64,000 nucleotides of DNA from Oceanicola granulosus HTCC2516 (GTDB lineage: Bacteria > Pseudomonadota > Alphaproteobacteria > Rhodobacterales > Rhodobacteraceae), in assembly GCF_000153305.1 (NCBI RefSeq), contig NZ_CH724111.1, positions 19,232 through 83,231 on the forward strand, written 5' to 3'. Below the pieces are notes generated by a model, which saw nothing but the letters and a program-made list of their open reading frames with translations, searched no databases and was not told the origin of the DNA. The position numbers and the translations under genes were made by a program. Positions 26,860-34,911 of the stretch are shown in pieces (the stretch's first letter is position 1; each line of letters starts with the position of its first letter).

Positions 26860-27695
26860 ATGCTCATCCTCCGCTCCGAGGACCGCATCGCCAGCCCCGA
26901 GGACATCAGGAACAGGCCGATGAAGAGGGCGACAATGACCACCACCGGCGCGCCGATCCAGATGTAGCGCTCGCCGAGCAGCGCCTGGTACTTGAGAGCC
27001 CAGTAGATCATCGTTCCCACGGTGGCCTGGCTGGCGCTCGACAGCCCGATCACGGCGAGCGCGGATTCGGTGGCGATGGCCACGAGTACGGTGTTGATGA
27101 AGTTCGCCGCCGACCAGCCGGCGATGTAGGGAAAGATGTGGCGGGTCAGGATCCGCGAGCGCCGCTCGCCGCTGAACCAGGCCACGTTGACGAATTCGCG
27201 CTCGCGCATCGACAGCGCCACCGCCCGCACCTGGCGGCCCGGGAACGGCCAGTTGAACACCACCAGCGCCACCCCGGCCGCGACCAGGCTGAGCTGGCCG
27301 CCGAACAGCGCCGCCAGCAGGATCAGGATCGGCAGCGTCGGGATGCAGATCAGCGCGTCCATCAGGAACGACAGAAACCGGTCGAGCCCGCCGCCGACAT
27401 AGCCGGCGGTCAGGCCGAGGAAGACGCCGATCAGGGTCGACAGGAAGGCCACCGAGACGCCGAGGATCAGCGAGTTGCGCACCGCCCAGGTGAGCAGCCA
27501 GAAGATGTCCTGGCCGAGCGAGGTGGTGCCCAGCGGATGCGCGCCCGAGGGCCCCTGGTTGCGCGGCGCGGTGTACCATTCGAGCGGGTCGACCGGGGTG
27601 AACCACGGCAGGACCAGCCCGATGGCGCTGACGATCAGCAGCAGCGCGAGGCCGATGTAGAGGCGGAACGGGTTGTCTTGGAACAGCGCTCTCAT
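26856..27695 (-). CDS. ABC transporter permease, DppC type
   Basis: The 279-residue inner-membrane protein has an N-terminal span (LYIGLALLLIVSAIGLVLPW), the DppC-typical GAHPLGTTSLGQDIFWLLTW, and about six membrane segments in total. The cytoplasmic coupling loop lies around SMREREFVNVAWFSGERRS. It starts one base after the stop of the other permease gene and forms the heterodimeric channel with it. Confidence 0.92.
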   Translation of the reverse strand: MRALFQDNPFRLYIGLALLLIVSAIGLVLPWFTPVDPLEWYTAPRNQGPSGAHPLGTTSLGQDIFWLLTWAVRNSLILGVSVAFLSTLIGVFLGLTAGYVGGGLDRFLSFLMDALICIPTLPILILLAALFGGQLSLVAAGVALVVFNWPFPGRQVRAVALSMREREFVNVAWFSGERRSRILTRHIFPYIAGWSAANFINTVLVAIATESALAVIGLSSASQATVGTMIYWALKYQALLGERYIWIGAPVVVIVALFIGLFLMSSGLAMRSSERRMSI

Positions 27696-27696
27696 G

Positions 27697-28695
27697 TCAG
27701 CCGTGCCTGATGCGGGGGTCGATGAGCGGGTACAGGAAGTCGATGATCATCGTCGCGGTGGCGACGGCGACGATCGACAGGCTGATCGTGCCCATGAGCA
27801 GGTTGTAGTCGCCCTGGAGCACCGCCTTGTAGATCAGCAGGCCGAGCCCGGGGTAGTCGAAGATGATCTCGGTGATCAGCGAGCCGTTGAACATCAGCCC
27901 GATCTGCAGCGCCAGGAAGGTGATCTGCGGCAGCAGCGCGTTGGGCAGGATGTAGCGCCCCAGCAGACGGGCGTCGCTCAGCCCCTTGAGCCGGGCGTAG
28001 CGGACGAACTCCTCTTCCTTGAGCGCCTGGGTCTGCGCCTTCACCGAGATGATCCACCAGCCGAAGGTGGTGATCACGATCGCCATCGCCGGCAGGAAGC
28101 TGTTCCAGACGATGCTGCGGACGAGGTCCCAACTCCAGGGCGCGCCGCGGATCGTGGTGGTGAGCGGAAAGATCGCCCAGACGTAGGAGAACAGCACCGA
28201 CAGGATCAGCGCGACGATGTAGTAGGGGATCGGGTAGAGGCAGATCGCCAGCCCCTCCATCGCCCGGCCGGCGTTGCTGTTGGGCTTCCACCCCGCCAGC
28301 AGCCCGACGAAGTTGCCGAGCACCCAGGCGATGATGGTCGCCGAGAACAAGAGCCCGAAGGTCCAGGGCAGCGCGTTGCTGATCAGCTCCATCACCGGGG
28401 TCGGGTACATCGACAGCGACGGGCCGAAGTCGAACTCGACGAAGACCCGCCGCAAGAACGCGCCGTACTGCTCGAGCAGGGAGCCATCGAGCCCGAACGT
28501 GTCCGACAGCGAGGCGCGCAGCGCATCGACCTGGCTGGCGTCCATGTACCCCGATTGCACGGCGATCTTGGCGAGCATCGCGTCGACCGGGTCTGTGGGG
28601 GCGAAGCGGGGGACGAAGAACAGGATCGTCATCCCGACCGCCAGCACCATCACGTAGACCGCGATCCGCCCGGCTATGAAATTGACAAGTCGCAT
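27697..28695 (-). CDS. ABC transporter permease, DppB type
   Basis: The 332-residue permease begins with the single span of DppB proteins (RIAVYVMVLAVGMTILFFVP), followed by a periplasmic domain and five more spans. The coupling loop reads EFVRYARLKGLSDARLLGRY. Six bases separate its start from the stop of the GH172 gene, so it is the second gene of the operon. Together with the DppC-type subunit it makes the membrane channel. Confidence 0.92.
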   Translation of the reverse strand: MRLVNFIAGRIAVYVMVLAVGMTILFFVPRFAPTDPVDAMLAKIAVQSGYMDASQVDALRASLSDTFGLDGSLLEQYGAFLRRVFVEFDFGPSLSMYPTPVMELISNALPWTFGLLFSATIIAWVLGNFVGLLAGWKPNSNAGRAMEGLAICLYPIPYYIVALILSVLFSYVWAIFPLTTTIRGAPWSWDLVRSIVWNSFLPAMAIVITTFGWWIISVKAQTQALKEEEFVRYARLKGLSDARLLGRYILPNALLPQITFLALQIGLMFNGSLITEIIFDYPGLGLLIYKAVLQGDYNLLMGTISLSIVAVATATMIIDFLYPLIDPRIRHG

Positions 28696-28701
28696 GGGGC
28701 T

Positions 28702-29814
28702 TCAGTTGACCTGCAGGTCGTCGCGGGAGGGAAGTTCGGGGAACGGCGCCGTCGGCAGGGTCTGGTACCAGAAGGCGACCGAGGCAATATCGTCCTGCAG
28801 CGGCAGATAACGGCGCTCTTCATTGCTACGCCAGCCGCGCCAGCCGAGCGCCTGGATCGTCACCTTGAGATCGGTTTCGAAGCGGATCGGATCGGTGATG
28901 TGCCAGCGGTACATGCCAAACCGGGTCTGGCTGTCGTAGACCCCGTCGGGCCGGATCACCTGCGGCATGCCCGCATAGGGCGTGGTGAACTCGCGGTAGG
29001 CGTTCTTCTGATCGGGGTCCATCGCGCCGACGTCGAAATTGTAGGCGCCGCAGAAATAGTCCTCGGTCCCGGTGCCGCAGATCGTCGGCCATTCCTGGTC
29101 GCCGTCGAGGAAGAACTTGATCTCGCCCTCGCCCCACCAGCCGTTATTGTTGACACCCCAGGCCATGTAGGTGCCGACATAGGTGCCCTGACCGCGGACC
29201 CCGTCCAGGATCGTGTGATCCTCCATGTAGGGCAGCGGGTTGTTGCGGCGGAACTGAGCGTGGAAGTAAGCCGCGTCTTCGGGAACCTCCGTGAGCACGT
29301 AGTTGATCTGGTAGTAGATCGTCATCTCGTCGGGCGAGCGGTTCTCCAGAGTCACCCGGCAGCGCTCGCGGAAGGGCATTTCCCAGTAGCAGTTGAACGC
29401 CCGCGCCGGATTCACGCAGACCGCCAGCGACGAAATCTGGGCATAGCGGTTCCAGCCTGACGCGAAGAAGTCGCCGAGCGGGCATTCCACCGACGGGTTG
29501 TCCTGGCCGTCCCAATAAATCCGCAGGATGCAGTCGCGCCACGGCACTTGGGAGACCACGCACCAGATCTGCTGGATCGCCCCCGGCCCCTCGATCTCGG
29601 CCAGCGTCCGGGTCTCGCCGGCAGCCATGTCGATCGAGGGCGAGACCTTCCAGCCACGACCCAGATCTCGGGACGGACCGGCGCCGGTCCCCTCGGTCGC
29701 CATGCCGCCCTTGCCTTTCTCGCCGGTGAAGTTCTCCGGCGAGATCGACCGCGTCCTGGCCGAAGAAAGCCGCCACAGGTTGCCAAGATTTGAGCCCAGT
29801 CCGGAGTGGGTCAT
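28702..29814 (-). CDS. GH172 family glycosidase (DUF2961)
   Basis: The 370-residue protein matches DUF2961, now GH172, whose studied members act on difructose dianhydrides and on D-arabinofuranosyl or alpha-D-fructofuranosyl linkages. Conserved parts are SISPENFTGEKGKGGMATEG (about 23-42), IEGPGAIQQIWCVV, and the acidic pair around WWGEGEIKFFLDGD and CGTGTEDYFCGAYNF, the likely catalytic region. There is no signal peptide, so it works on imported material. ATG 29814 has GGGAGG upstream. It is the first gene of the importer operon, divergent from the IclR regulator. Linkage specificity cannot be read off the sequence. Confidence 0.85.
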   Translation of the reverse strand: MTHSGLGSNLGNLWRLSSARTRSISPENFTGEKGKGGMATEGTGAGPSRDLGRGWKVSPSIDMAAGETRTLAEIEGPGAIQQIWCVVSQVPWRDCILRIYWDGQDNPSVECPLGDFFASGWNRYAQISSLAVCVNPARAFNCYWEMPFRERCRVTLENRSPDEMTIYYQINYVLTEVPEDAAYFHAQFRRNNPLPYMEDHTILDGVRGQGTYVGTYMAWGVNNNGWWGEGEIKFFLDGDQEWPTICGTGTEDYFCGAYNFDVGAMDPDQKNAYREFTTPYAGMPQVIRPDGVYDSQTRFGMYRWHITDPIRFETDLKVTIQALGWRGWRSNEERRYLPLQDDIASVAFWYQTLPTAPFPELPSRDDLQVN

Positions 29815-30138
29815 CTGCGTCGTCCTCCCTTGGCCAACACGCCACCGTCATCGACGGGGATTTGTTGGTGAATATTTTATCCGTGGACGAACCATGCATC
29901 GAAGCTTGTGGATGGTCAAGCCAGATTCACTTTGATCGGAGCGCAGGCCGCGGGCGTGATCGATCCTTAGCGAAACAAGGCGAAGCCCTGGCCTCGGCCT
30001 TCGGGACTCGGGCACTCTCGGAAACCGAAGCTCTGGCGGTACCGGACGCGTTAGGGCGTGCCCCCGGGATGACGCTTGCCTGCCGGGACGAACTCCCGGC
30101 TAGCCGCGATCGAGGCACTTTCGGCCCGGGTTCTCGGC
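29815..30138. other. Regulatory gap upstream of the GH172 operon
   Basis: No gene is visible. An AT-rich patch around 29860-29885 (AATATTTTATCC) probably holds the leftward promoter of the GH172 operon. I could not find a symmetrical IclR site with confidence. Confidence 0.4.
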
Positions 30139-30341
30139 CCGTGCGAATACGTGCAGCACATGTCGATGATTGACTACGTGGCCATCTCTACCGAAAAGGA
30201 CAGCCGCCGGATCGAGTTCGTGGATCATCTCCACGAGCGTTTCGTCGATCCCCGTGAGATCGGAACGGCGCCTGCGTCGCGCCGAGCAGACCCGGGGTCT
30301 CGATCGAGATGAAGCCCCGGGCTTTGGTGGAGTACCGGTTG
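30139..30341 (+). pseudogene. Relic 3' end of an L-fuconate-dehydratase-like gene
   Basis: Two adjacent frames keep the C-terminal signature of enolase-superfamily L-fuconate dehydratases. From 30139 the reading is PCEYVQHMSMIDYVAIS, then RRIEFVDHLHERFVDP. After a shift between about 30255 and 30291 it goes on as PGVSIEMKPRALVEYR. The family normally ends with just this order of segments (EYVQHLSMIDY, DHLHEHFVDP, PGFSIEMKP). The catalytic barrel is gone, so this is a truncated, frameshifted remnant. It suggests that a 6-deoxy-sugar (L-fucose-like) pathway gene once lay here, beside the IclR regulator. Confidence 0.75.
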
Positions 30342-30399
30342 CCACTGCCGAGGCCCCGGGAGCCTGAGAAATGCCGAGAAAGGGACCTAGGACCGACTG

Positions 30400-31194
30400 A
30401 TGGCTGGCAAGGAAGAGAAGTACCGGGCGCCGGCGCTCGAGAAGGGTCTGGATATCGTCGAACTGCTGTCGCTGAACATGGACGGCATGACCCAGGTCGA
30501 GATCGCGAAGGCCCTGGAGCGTTCCCAGGGTGAGATCTACCGGATGCTCTCCACTCTGGTGCGCCGTGGCTACGTCGTTCGCCGCTCCGAAGGAGACCTC
30601 TATTCGCTATCGCTGAAGATGTTCGCAGTCTCCCAGCGCCAGCCCCCGATCCAGAGGCTGCTGGAGGTCGCGGCACCGAAGATGCGGGCTCTGACCCGGG
30701 TGGCCTGGCAGGCGTGCCACATCGCGATGGAAAGCGACGGCGACATTGTCGTCGTCGCCTCCGTCGGATCTCCGGGAAACTGGGGCCTGGCGCTACGGAC
30801 CGGCATCTCGATCGGCCTGGGAAACACCGGGACCGGGCGCGTTCTGGCAGCCTTCCGAACCGATGCCGAGGTCGAGGAGTTGCTCGACCGACATCGACTT
30901 GCCGAAGGCGAGCCACCGATCGATCGGACGGCGTTCATGGAGCATGTCGCGCGGGTCCGGGAACGGGGCTTCGAACGTATGCCATCGGCCACGCTCATGG
31001 GTATCACGAACCTGGCCTACCCCGTTCTGGATCAGGAGAACCGAGCCGTCGCGGTCGTGAATTGCCCGTTCCTGACGCGCATCGACGAAGTCGAGGTGCC
31101 CGACATCGACGAAGTTCACGAACTCTACCAGCAATTTGCTCGCGAACTCACTGACTTCTACACGGGCGGCCAATATGCCGGGCCGCATGGCTAA
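30400..31194 (+). CDS. IclR family transcription regulator
   Basis: The 264-residue protein has the IclR winged helix at the N-terminus (APALEKGLDIVELLSLNMDG, then QVEIAKALERSQGEIYRMLS and RRGYVVR) and the GAF-like effector domain behind it (GLALRTGISIGLGNTGTGRV, MGITNLAYPVLD). It is divergent from the GH172 operon, with a 585-bp gap that also contains the dehydratase relic, and is the obvious regulator of that operon. The effector is probably a sugar or sugar acid produced from the imported oligosaccharide. Confidence 0.9.
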   Translation: MAGKEEKYRAPALEKGLDIVELLSLNMDGMTQVEIAKALERSQGEIYRMLSTLVRRGYVVRRSEGDLYSLSLKMFAVSQRQPPIQRLLEVAAPKMRALTRVAWQACHIAMESDGDIVVVASVGSPGNWGLALRTGISIGLGNTGTGRVLAAFRTDAEVEELLDRHRLAEGEPPIDRTAFMEHVARVRERGFERMPSATLMGITNLAYPVLDQENRAVAVVNCPFLTRIDEVEVPDIDEVHELYQQFARELTDFYTGGQYAGPHG

Positions 31195-31285
31195 CCCCCC
31201 GGGCGACCTGGCCGAGGGCTTTTCTCCCAGAACCGCATCCGCATCACGTCGGCCGGTTCTGCCTCGAGCCTGGAGCTGCAGTCTG

Positions 31286-31307
31286 GAAGCGGCTCGAGAG
31301 CCGCTTC
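31286..31307. terminator. Hairpin between IclR and SDR genes
   Basis: GAAGCGGCTC-GA-GAGCCGCTTC is a perfect 10-bp inverted repeat in the gap between two convergent genes. It is likely a bidirectional terminator, although no T-run follows. Confidence 0.55.
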
Positions 31308-31317
31308 GCGCTGCTGC

Positions 31318-32211
31318 TCAGGCGATGCCGGCGCCGCCCGTGATGCCGTAGACCTCTCCGGTGATGTAGCTGCCTTCCTGCGAGGCCAGGAGCACGTAGA
31401 CCGGAGCGAGCTCCACCGGCTGGCCCGGACGCCCGAATGTGCTTCCGCCGCCGAAGCTCTCCACCTTCTCCTGCGAGGACCCGCCGCTCGGGTTGAGGGG
31501 CGTCCAGATGGGACCGGGCGCGACGGAGTTGGCGCGGATGCCCTTGTCGATCAGCTCCGAGGCCAGCGCCTTCGTGAAGGCGACGATCCCGGCCTTGGTG
31601 GTGGCATAATGCATGATGGTGGTTGAGGGGTCGTAGGCCTGCACGGAGGCGGTGGTGATGATGGATGCGCCCGGGGGCATGATCCTGGCCGCCTCCTGCG
31701 TCGTCCAGAAGAGCGCGTAGAGGTTCGTCCGCATGGTCGTGTCGAAGTCGTCGCTCGTGAGCTCGTCGAACGAGGGAAAGAACTTCTGGTGGCCGGCGTT
31801 CACCACGAGGATGTCGAGCCCGCCGAGCTCATCGGCCGCCCGCTTCGGCAGCTCCCGCGCGTATCGCTCCTCGCTCACGTCGCCGGGCAGAGCGACGGCC
31901 TTGCGTCCCGCCTGCTCGATGAGGGCGATGACCTCGTCGGCGTCCGGCTGCTCGTCGGGAAGGAAGGAGATCGCGACATCCGCCCCCTCGCGCGCATAGG
32001 CGATGGCAGTGGCGCGCCCGATGCCGGAATCGCCGCCGGTGACAAGCGCCTTGCGCCCCTCGAGCTTGCCGGAGCCCTTGTAGCTCTCTTCGCCGTGGTC
32101 GGCCGGAGGCTCCAGCCGCCGGGCGAGACCCGGGGCCTGCTGTGGCTGCTTTGGAAACGGCGGCGCGGGATACTGCTTCCTTGGATCCTGCATCTTCGGA
32201 CGGTCGACCAT
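31318..32211 (-). CDS. YghA-type SDR oxidoreductase, stress associated
   Basis: This 297-residue SDR has the long N-terminal extension of the YghA/YhdF group (QDPRKQYPAPPFPKQPQQ), then TGGDSGIGRA for the cofactor, VNAGHQ, and the catalytic YATTK. The group is repeatedly linked to general stress responses in alphaproteobacteria; the substrate is not established. I chose ATG 32211 because AGGAGG lies five bases upstream. A weak EcfG-like promoter lies 40 bases further upstream (32251-32275). Confidence 0.88.
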   Translation of the reverse strand: MVDRPKMQDPRKQYPAPPFPKQPQQAPGLARRLEPPADHGEESYKGSGKLEGRKALVTGGDSGIGRATAIAYAREGADVAISFLPDEQPDADEVIALIEQAGRKAVALPGDVSEERYARELPKRAADELGGLDILVVNAGHQKFFPSFDELTSDDFDTTMRTNLYALFWTTQEAARIMPPGASIITTASVQAYDPSTTIMHYATTKAGIVAFTKALASELIDKGIRANSVAPGPIWTPLNPSGGSSQEKVESFGGGSTFGRPGQPVELAPVYVLLASQEGSYITGEVYGITGGAGIA

Positions 32212-32250
32212 GTGCTCCTCCTCGAATGCCGATGAAGCCGGCGACTCCTC

Positions 32251-32275
32251 AACACCTTCGGGCGGCTCCTGTTCA
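32251..32275 (-). promoter_or_regulatory. Weak EcfG-like promoter
   Basis: On the minus strand the sequence reads TGAAC-N16-TGTT, two mismatches from the GGAAC-N16/17-CGTT pattern of the alphaproteobacterial general-stress sigma factor. The position, 40 bases in front of the SDR start, fits. Confidence 0.3.
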
Positions 32276-32354
32276 TTCAAAGTGCCAGAGATGTCGAAGA
32301 CCGCGTCCGGAGGCCCCTGACCGGGCCGGGTTGTGGCACTGTGCGTACCCGTGT

Positions 32355-33101
32355 TCATCCCCGGTCGAGAAGCCAGGCGAGCGCACGCTTCAGCTCGCGC
32401 GCGCCGTCCGTCTCGAACCACTTCCCGTGCGCGAAGATCACCCGCTCCGGCTCCCACCCGACGAGACGCCCGCACGCGGCGGCGGCATCGCGTCGGCGCA
32501 GGAGCAGGCTCGCGCGCAGGTATGTCGGGGTCGAGCCTTCCGGGGCGCGCGTACCGGTGAGCCGGGCGTAGAGACGGGTGGCCGGCGGAACGCGATCAGG
32601 CTCGAGGTTCGAGACGAGATCGGTCAGCACCACGGTTCGGGTCGGGGGATGGAAGAAGGCAACCTCACGAAATCCTCCGCCGCCCGGCACGACGGTCTGC
32701 CGCAGGTCGCTGGACCAATCGTCGGGCGGCGTGTCGCCGAGGTCGTGGTCGAAGCGGACGCCGGACGCCCTGACCTGAAGCCGGCGGCGCAGGTTCGGTG
32801 CGGCCCAGCAAGTCGCCCCCGGACAATGCCGTTGCCAAGCCTGCAGGAACTTCCAGTGCCCTATCGTCGGCGCCACGAGGTGCCGCACCGGCCCCAACTC
32901 CTCCAGGCGCGCGAGCAGTTCCGGGCTGAACGGAGTGGGCGAGTGAAGCCACAGGCTGCCATCGGTCAAACGGACGACGGTCATGCGCGCGGGCAGCGCG
33001 AGTCCCATGGCGTGGATCGGCTTCGCGTCAACGATCCAGACTCCGTCGGCGACGCGCTTCGGCACGTCGAAGGGAGGATAACCGCGCGCCTCAGACCCCA
33101 T
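32355..33101 (-). CDS. DUF4336 family protein
   Basis: The 248-residue product matches the DUF4336 group, which is related to the metallo-beta-lactamase fold but usually lacks a full metal site. Readable parts are YPPFDVPKRVADGVWIVDA at the start, MTVVRLTDGSLWLHSPTPFS, GPVRHLVAPTIGHWKFLQAW and VIFAHGKWFE near the end. Function is unknown. I chose ATG 33101, with AAGGGG upstream, over TTG 33119. A consensus EcfG-type promoter lies 64 bases upstream, so it is probably part of the general stress response, like its SDR neighbour. Confidence 0.8.
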   Translation of the reverse strand: MGSEARGYPPFDVPKRVADGVWIVDAKPIHAMGLALPARMTVVRLTDGSLWLHSPTPFSPELLARLEELGPVRHLVAPTIGHWKFLQAWQRHCPGATCWAAPNLRRRLQVRASGVRFDHDLGDTPPDDWSSDLRQTVVPGGGGFREVAFFHPPTRTVVLTDLVSNLEPDRVPPATRLYARLTGTRAPEGSTPTYLRASLLLRRRDAAAACGRLVGWEPERVIFAHGKWFETDGARELKRALAWLLDRG

Positions 33102-33164
33102 GGAAGGCCCCTTCGCCAAGATGCGTTAAAACCGGTCAGGCCGAATCCGCGATGACGCAGGGGG

Positions 33165-33190
33165 AACGGGGCGGACGGAAGAAATGTTCC
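33165..33190 (-). promoter_or_regulatory. EcfG-type general-stress promoter
   Basis: On the minus strand GGAAC (33186-33190) and CGTT (33165-33168) are exactly 17 bases apart, a full match to the known EcfG (sigma-T-like) pattern. It would start transcription about 57 bases in front of the DUF4336 gene. Confidence 0.65.
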
Positions 33191-33269
33191 GGGGCGCTTG
33201 TCCGTATCTCACGAGCTGAAGAAGCGCACGCCTTCGCTCCCGGCCGTTTCGTCGACTGAACCGCCGAGG

Positions 33270-33294
33270 GGAACGCGAGACGCATCAGCCGGTT
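33270..33294 (+). promoter_or_regulatory. EcfG-type promoter of the 56-aa gene
   Basis: GGAAC (33270-33274), 16 bases, then GGTT (33291-33294) matches the general-stress pattern with one change in the least conserved -10 base. It faces the small gene at 33373, leaving a leader of about 70 bases. Confidence 0.5.
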
Positions 33295-33372
33295 GGACAA
33301 GCGTCTGCAGTGGACGCGGTCCGGTTCCGGAACGGGCGGCCCGCGTCGACGCGGAAGCGAAAGGAGCACAGC

Positions 33373-33543
33373 GTGGAAGAGCAAGTTCAAGACGCGATTC
33401 TGACCGAGCTACAGCGGCAGTCTGAAGATCCCGAGTGCAACTTCAACCTGTTCCAAGCTGGCAGCCGGCTTGCGGTCGACGGAGAAATCGATCTCGACGC
33501 TTTGGTCCTGGCGATCGTCGGCTCGCTGGCTGGCGGGCCATAG
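33373..33543 (+). CDS. Small hypothetical protein, 56 residues
   Basis: GTG 33373 is preceded by AAAGGAG at seven bases and opens a frame of 56 residues: VEEQVQDAILTELQRQSED, PECNFNLFQAGSRL, then a C-terminal hydrophobic helix (DLDALVLAIVGSLAGG). The last part could associate with a membrane, or it could form a small helical pair. No family is recognised. Its EcfG-like promoter and neighbours suggest a stress-induced small protein. The longer frame from 33310 has no ribosome site and runs through the promoter-proximal leader. Confidence 0.6.
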   Translation: MEEQVQDAILTELQRQSEDPECNFNLFQAGSRLAVDGEIDLDALVLAIVGSLAGGP

Positions 33544-33661
33544 CACCTGCCAGATCGGAAAGCCCGCCGCGTGTGTACGCTTTTGCACGCTGGATTGCCC
33601 GATCCATCGGAGGGGAATAGCTGGTTACTCGACTCGATCATCCCCCGGCGAAAGGGAGGGC

Positions 33662-34027
33662 ATGTCAGAACGCGAGAAAGTCGTTGCCCGCGCGCTGCAG
33701 CGGGAGCTGGATCTCCCCGTGTCGGTTCGCTTCGGGCCCGGGTCCAATCAGGAGCAGGACCACGTGGTGATCTCCGACGAGCAGGGCGGCGAGTGGCGCC
33801 TGTCGCTCTTCAGCCGTGCCGACGCCGACGGCCTGCACATCCAGCTGCGCGAGACAATCGCCGCCCTCGGTCGCTGCCGCCTGACGCTCCGCGATCACCG
33901 GGGCGCGCCCTGCACCCTCGCTTTCGAAATCGCCGAGACCCTCGCGCCGTCACTGGCAGGCGCTCCCGTCACCTTGATCTTGCGCGCGCGGACCCGGCAG
34001 CCCTCTCCCGGCGACGCATCACGCTAG
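33662..34027 (+). CDS. Hypothetical protein, 121 residues
   Basis: The gene starts at ATG 33662 with GGGAGGG upstream. The product begins SEREKVVARALQRELDLPVS and contains HVVISDEQGGEWRLSLFSR and GLHIQLRETIAALG, suggesting a small alternating strand-helix domain; there is no signal peptide. I recognise no family. It is 118 bases behind the 56-aa gene and may share its stress promoter. Composition is like that of neighbouring real genes, so I consider it genuine. Confidence 0.6.
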   Translation: MSEREKVVARALQRELDLPVSVRFGPGSNQEQDHVVISDEQGGEWRLSLFSRADADGLHIQLRETIAALGRCRLTLRDHRGAPCTLAFEIAETLAPSLAGAPVTLILRARTRQPSPGDASR

Positions 34028-34161
34028 ACGGTACGCTACCGCACCCCGCGTAGACGCGCGCCTCCGGCCGTGGCACGCTTCGCCGACCAACCGCACGGAC
34101 ATTTGGCATGGTTGGCTGGGAGACCGCTTCATGTGCTCTTGCCTTCGCAGGAGCAGAACCG

Positions 34162-34911
34162 ATGGCCGTCAGCCCTTATGCGCCGGAGCAGAACAACCTG
34201 CTCAGAACCCTGCCGGATGCAGCTCAGGCGCTGCTCGTGCCTCATCTCGAGCCGGTGACGCTCGGGCGGGGGCTGGTGGTCGAGGCGGTCGACGATCCGG
34301 TCACGCGCGTCATCTTTCCTCTCACCGGCGTCGGCTCGATGCTCGCGGTCGGCGATGGCAAGCGGCGGATCGAGGCCGGCCTGTTCGGGTCCGAGGGAAT
34401 GTCCGGCGTCTCCGTCGTCCTTGGCAGCGTCGACAACCCGAGCGAGGTCGTGATCCAGATCCCCGGCCACGGGCTGGCGATCGAGACCGGCGTCCTGCGC
34501 GGCCTCCTCGAAGAAAGTCCCGCTTTGCACCGCCACCTGCTGCTCTACGTGCTGACGCTGCTCGTCCAGGTGACCTACACCGCCTTCTCCAACGGGCAGG
34601 CGAAGCTGGAGGAGCGGCTCGCGCGCTGGCTGCTCATGTGCCACGACCGGATCGGCGGCGACCGCATGGCGCTGACCCACGAGTTCCTGTCGATCATGCT
34701 CGGCGTGCGTCGCGCGGGCGTCACGGTGGGCACCCACCTGCTTGAAGGCAAGGGACTGATCCGCGCCAATCGTGGCGAGATCATCGTGCTCGACCGGGCG
34801 GGGCTGGAGCAGGAGGCGAAAGGCTCCTACGGGGTTCCCGAGGCGGAGTATGTCAGGCTTCTGGGAAGCTGGCAGCCTGACCGTCTGCCCGGCGGGGCAG
34901 CAGAATTCTGA
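34162..34911 (+). CDS. Crp/Fnr-like transcription regulator
   Basis: The 249-residue protein has an N-terminal cyclic-nucleotide-binding-like beta barrel (NLLRTLPDAAQALLVPHLEP, VIFPLTGVGSMLAV, GLFGSEGMSGVSVVLG) and a C-terminal winged helix (KLEERLARWLLMCHDRIG, EFLSIMLGVRRAGVTVGTHL, GLIRANRGEIIVLDR). The barrel lacks the usual cAMP-binding motif, so the signal is unknown. ATG 34162 has AGGAG upstream. This regulator group is common next to stress genes in Methylobacterium and rhizobia. Its 3' end overlaps that of the convergent kinase gene by 59 bases. Confidence 0.85.
   Translation: MAVSPYAPEQNNLLRTLPDAAQALLVPHLEPVTLGRGLVVEAVDDPVTRVIFPLTGVGSMLAVGDGKRRIEAGLFGSEGMSGVSVVLGSVDNPSEVVIQIPGHGLAIETGVLRGLLEESPALHRHLLLYVLTLLVQVTYTAFSNGQAKLEERLARWLLMCHDRIGGDRMALTHEFLSIMLGVRRAGVTVGTHLLEGKGLIRANRGEIIVLDRAGLEQEAKGSYGVPEAEYVRLLGSWQPDRLPGGAAEF

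Noticed and set aside
25156-32230. The 16-mer CTCCTCCTCGAATGCC occurs in front of both the binding-protein gene (25151) and the SDR gene (32211).
   Set aside because: It is mainly a strong ribosome site, and one 16-base repeat is expected by chance in 64 kb.
33310-33372. Longer start of the 56-aa gene at ATG 33310.
   Set aside because: No ribosome site there, and the extra residues are Arg-rich and unlike the rest; GTG 33373 has AAAGGAG at proper spacing.
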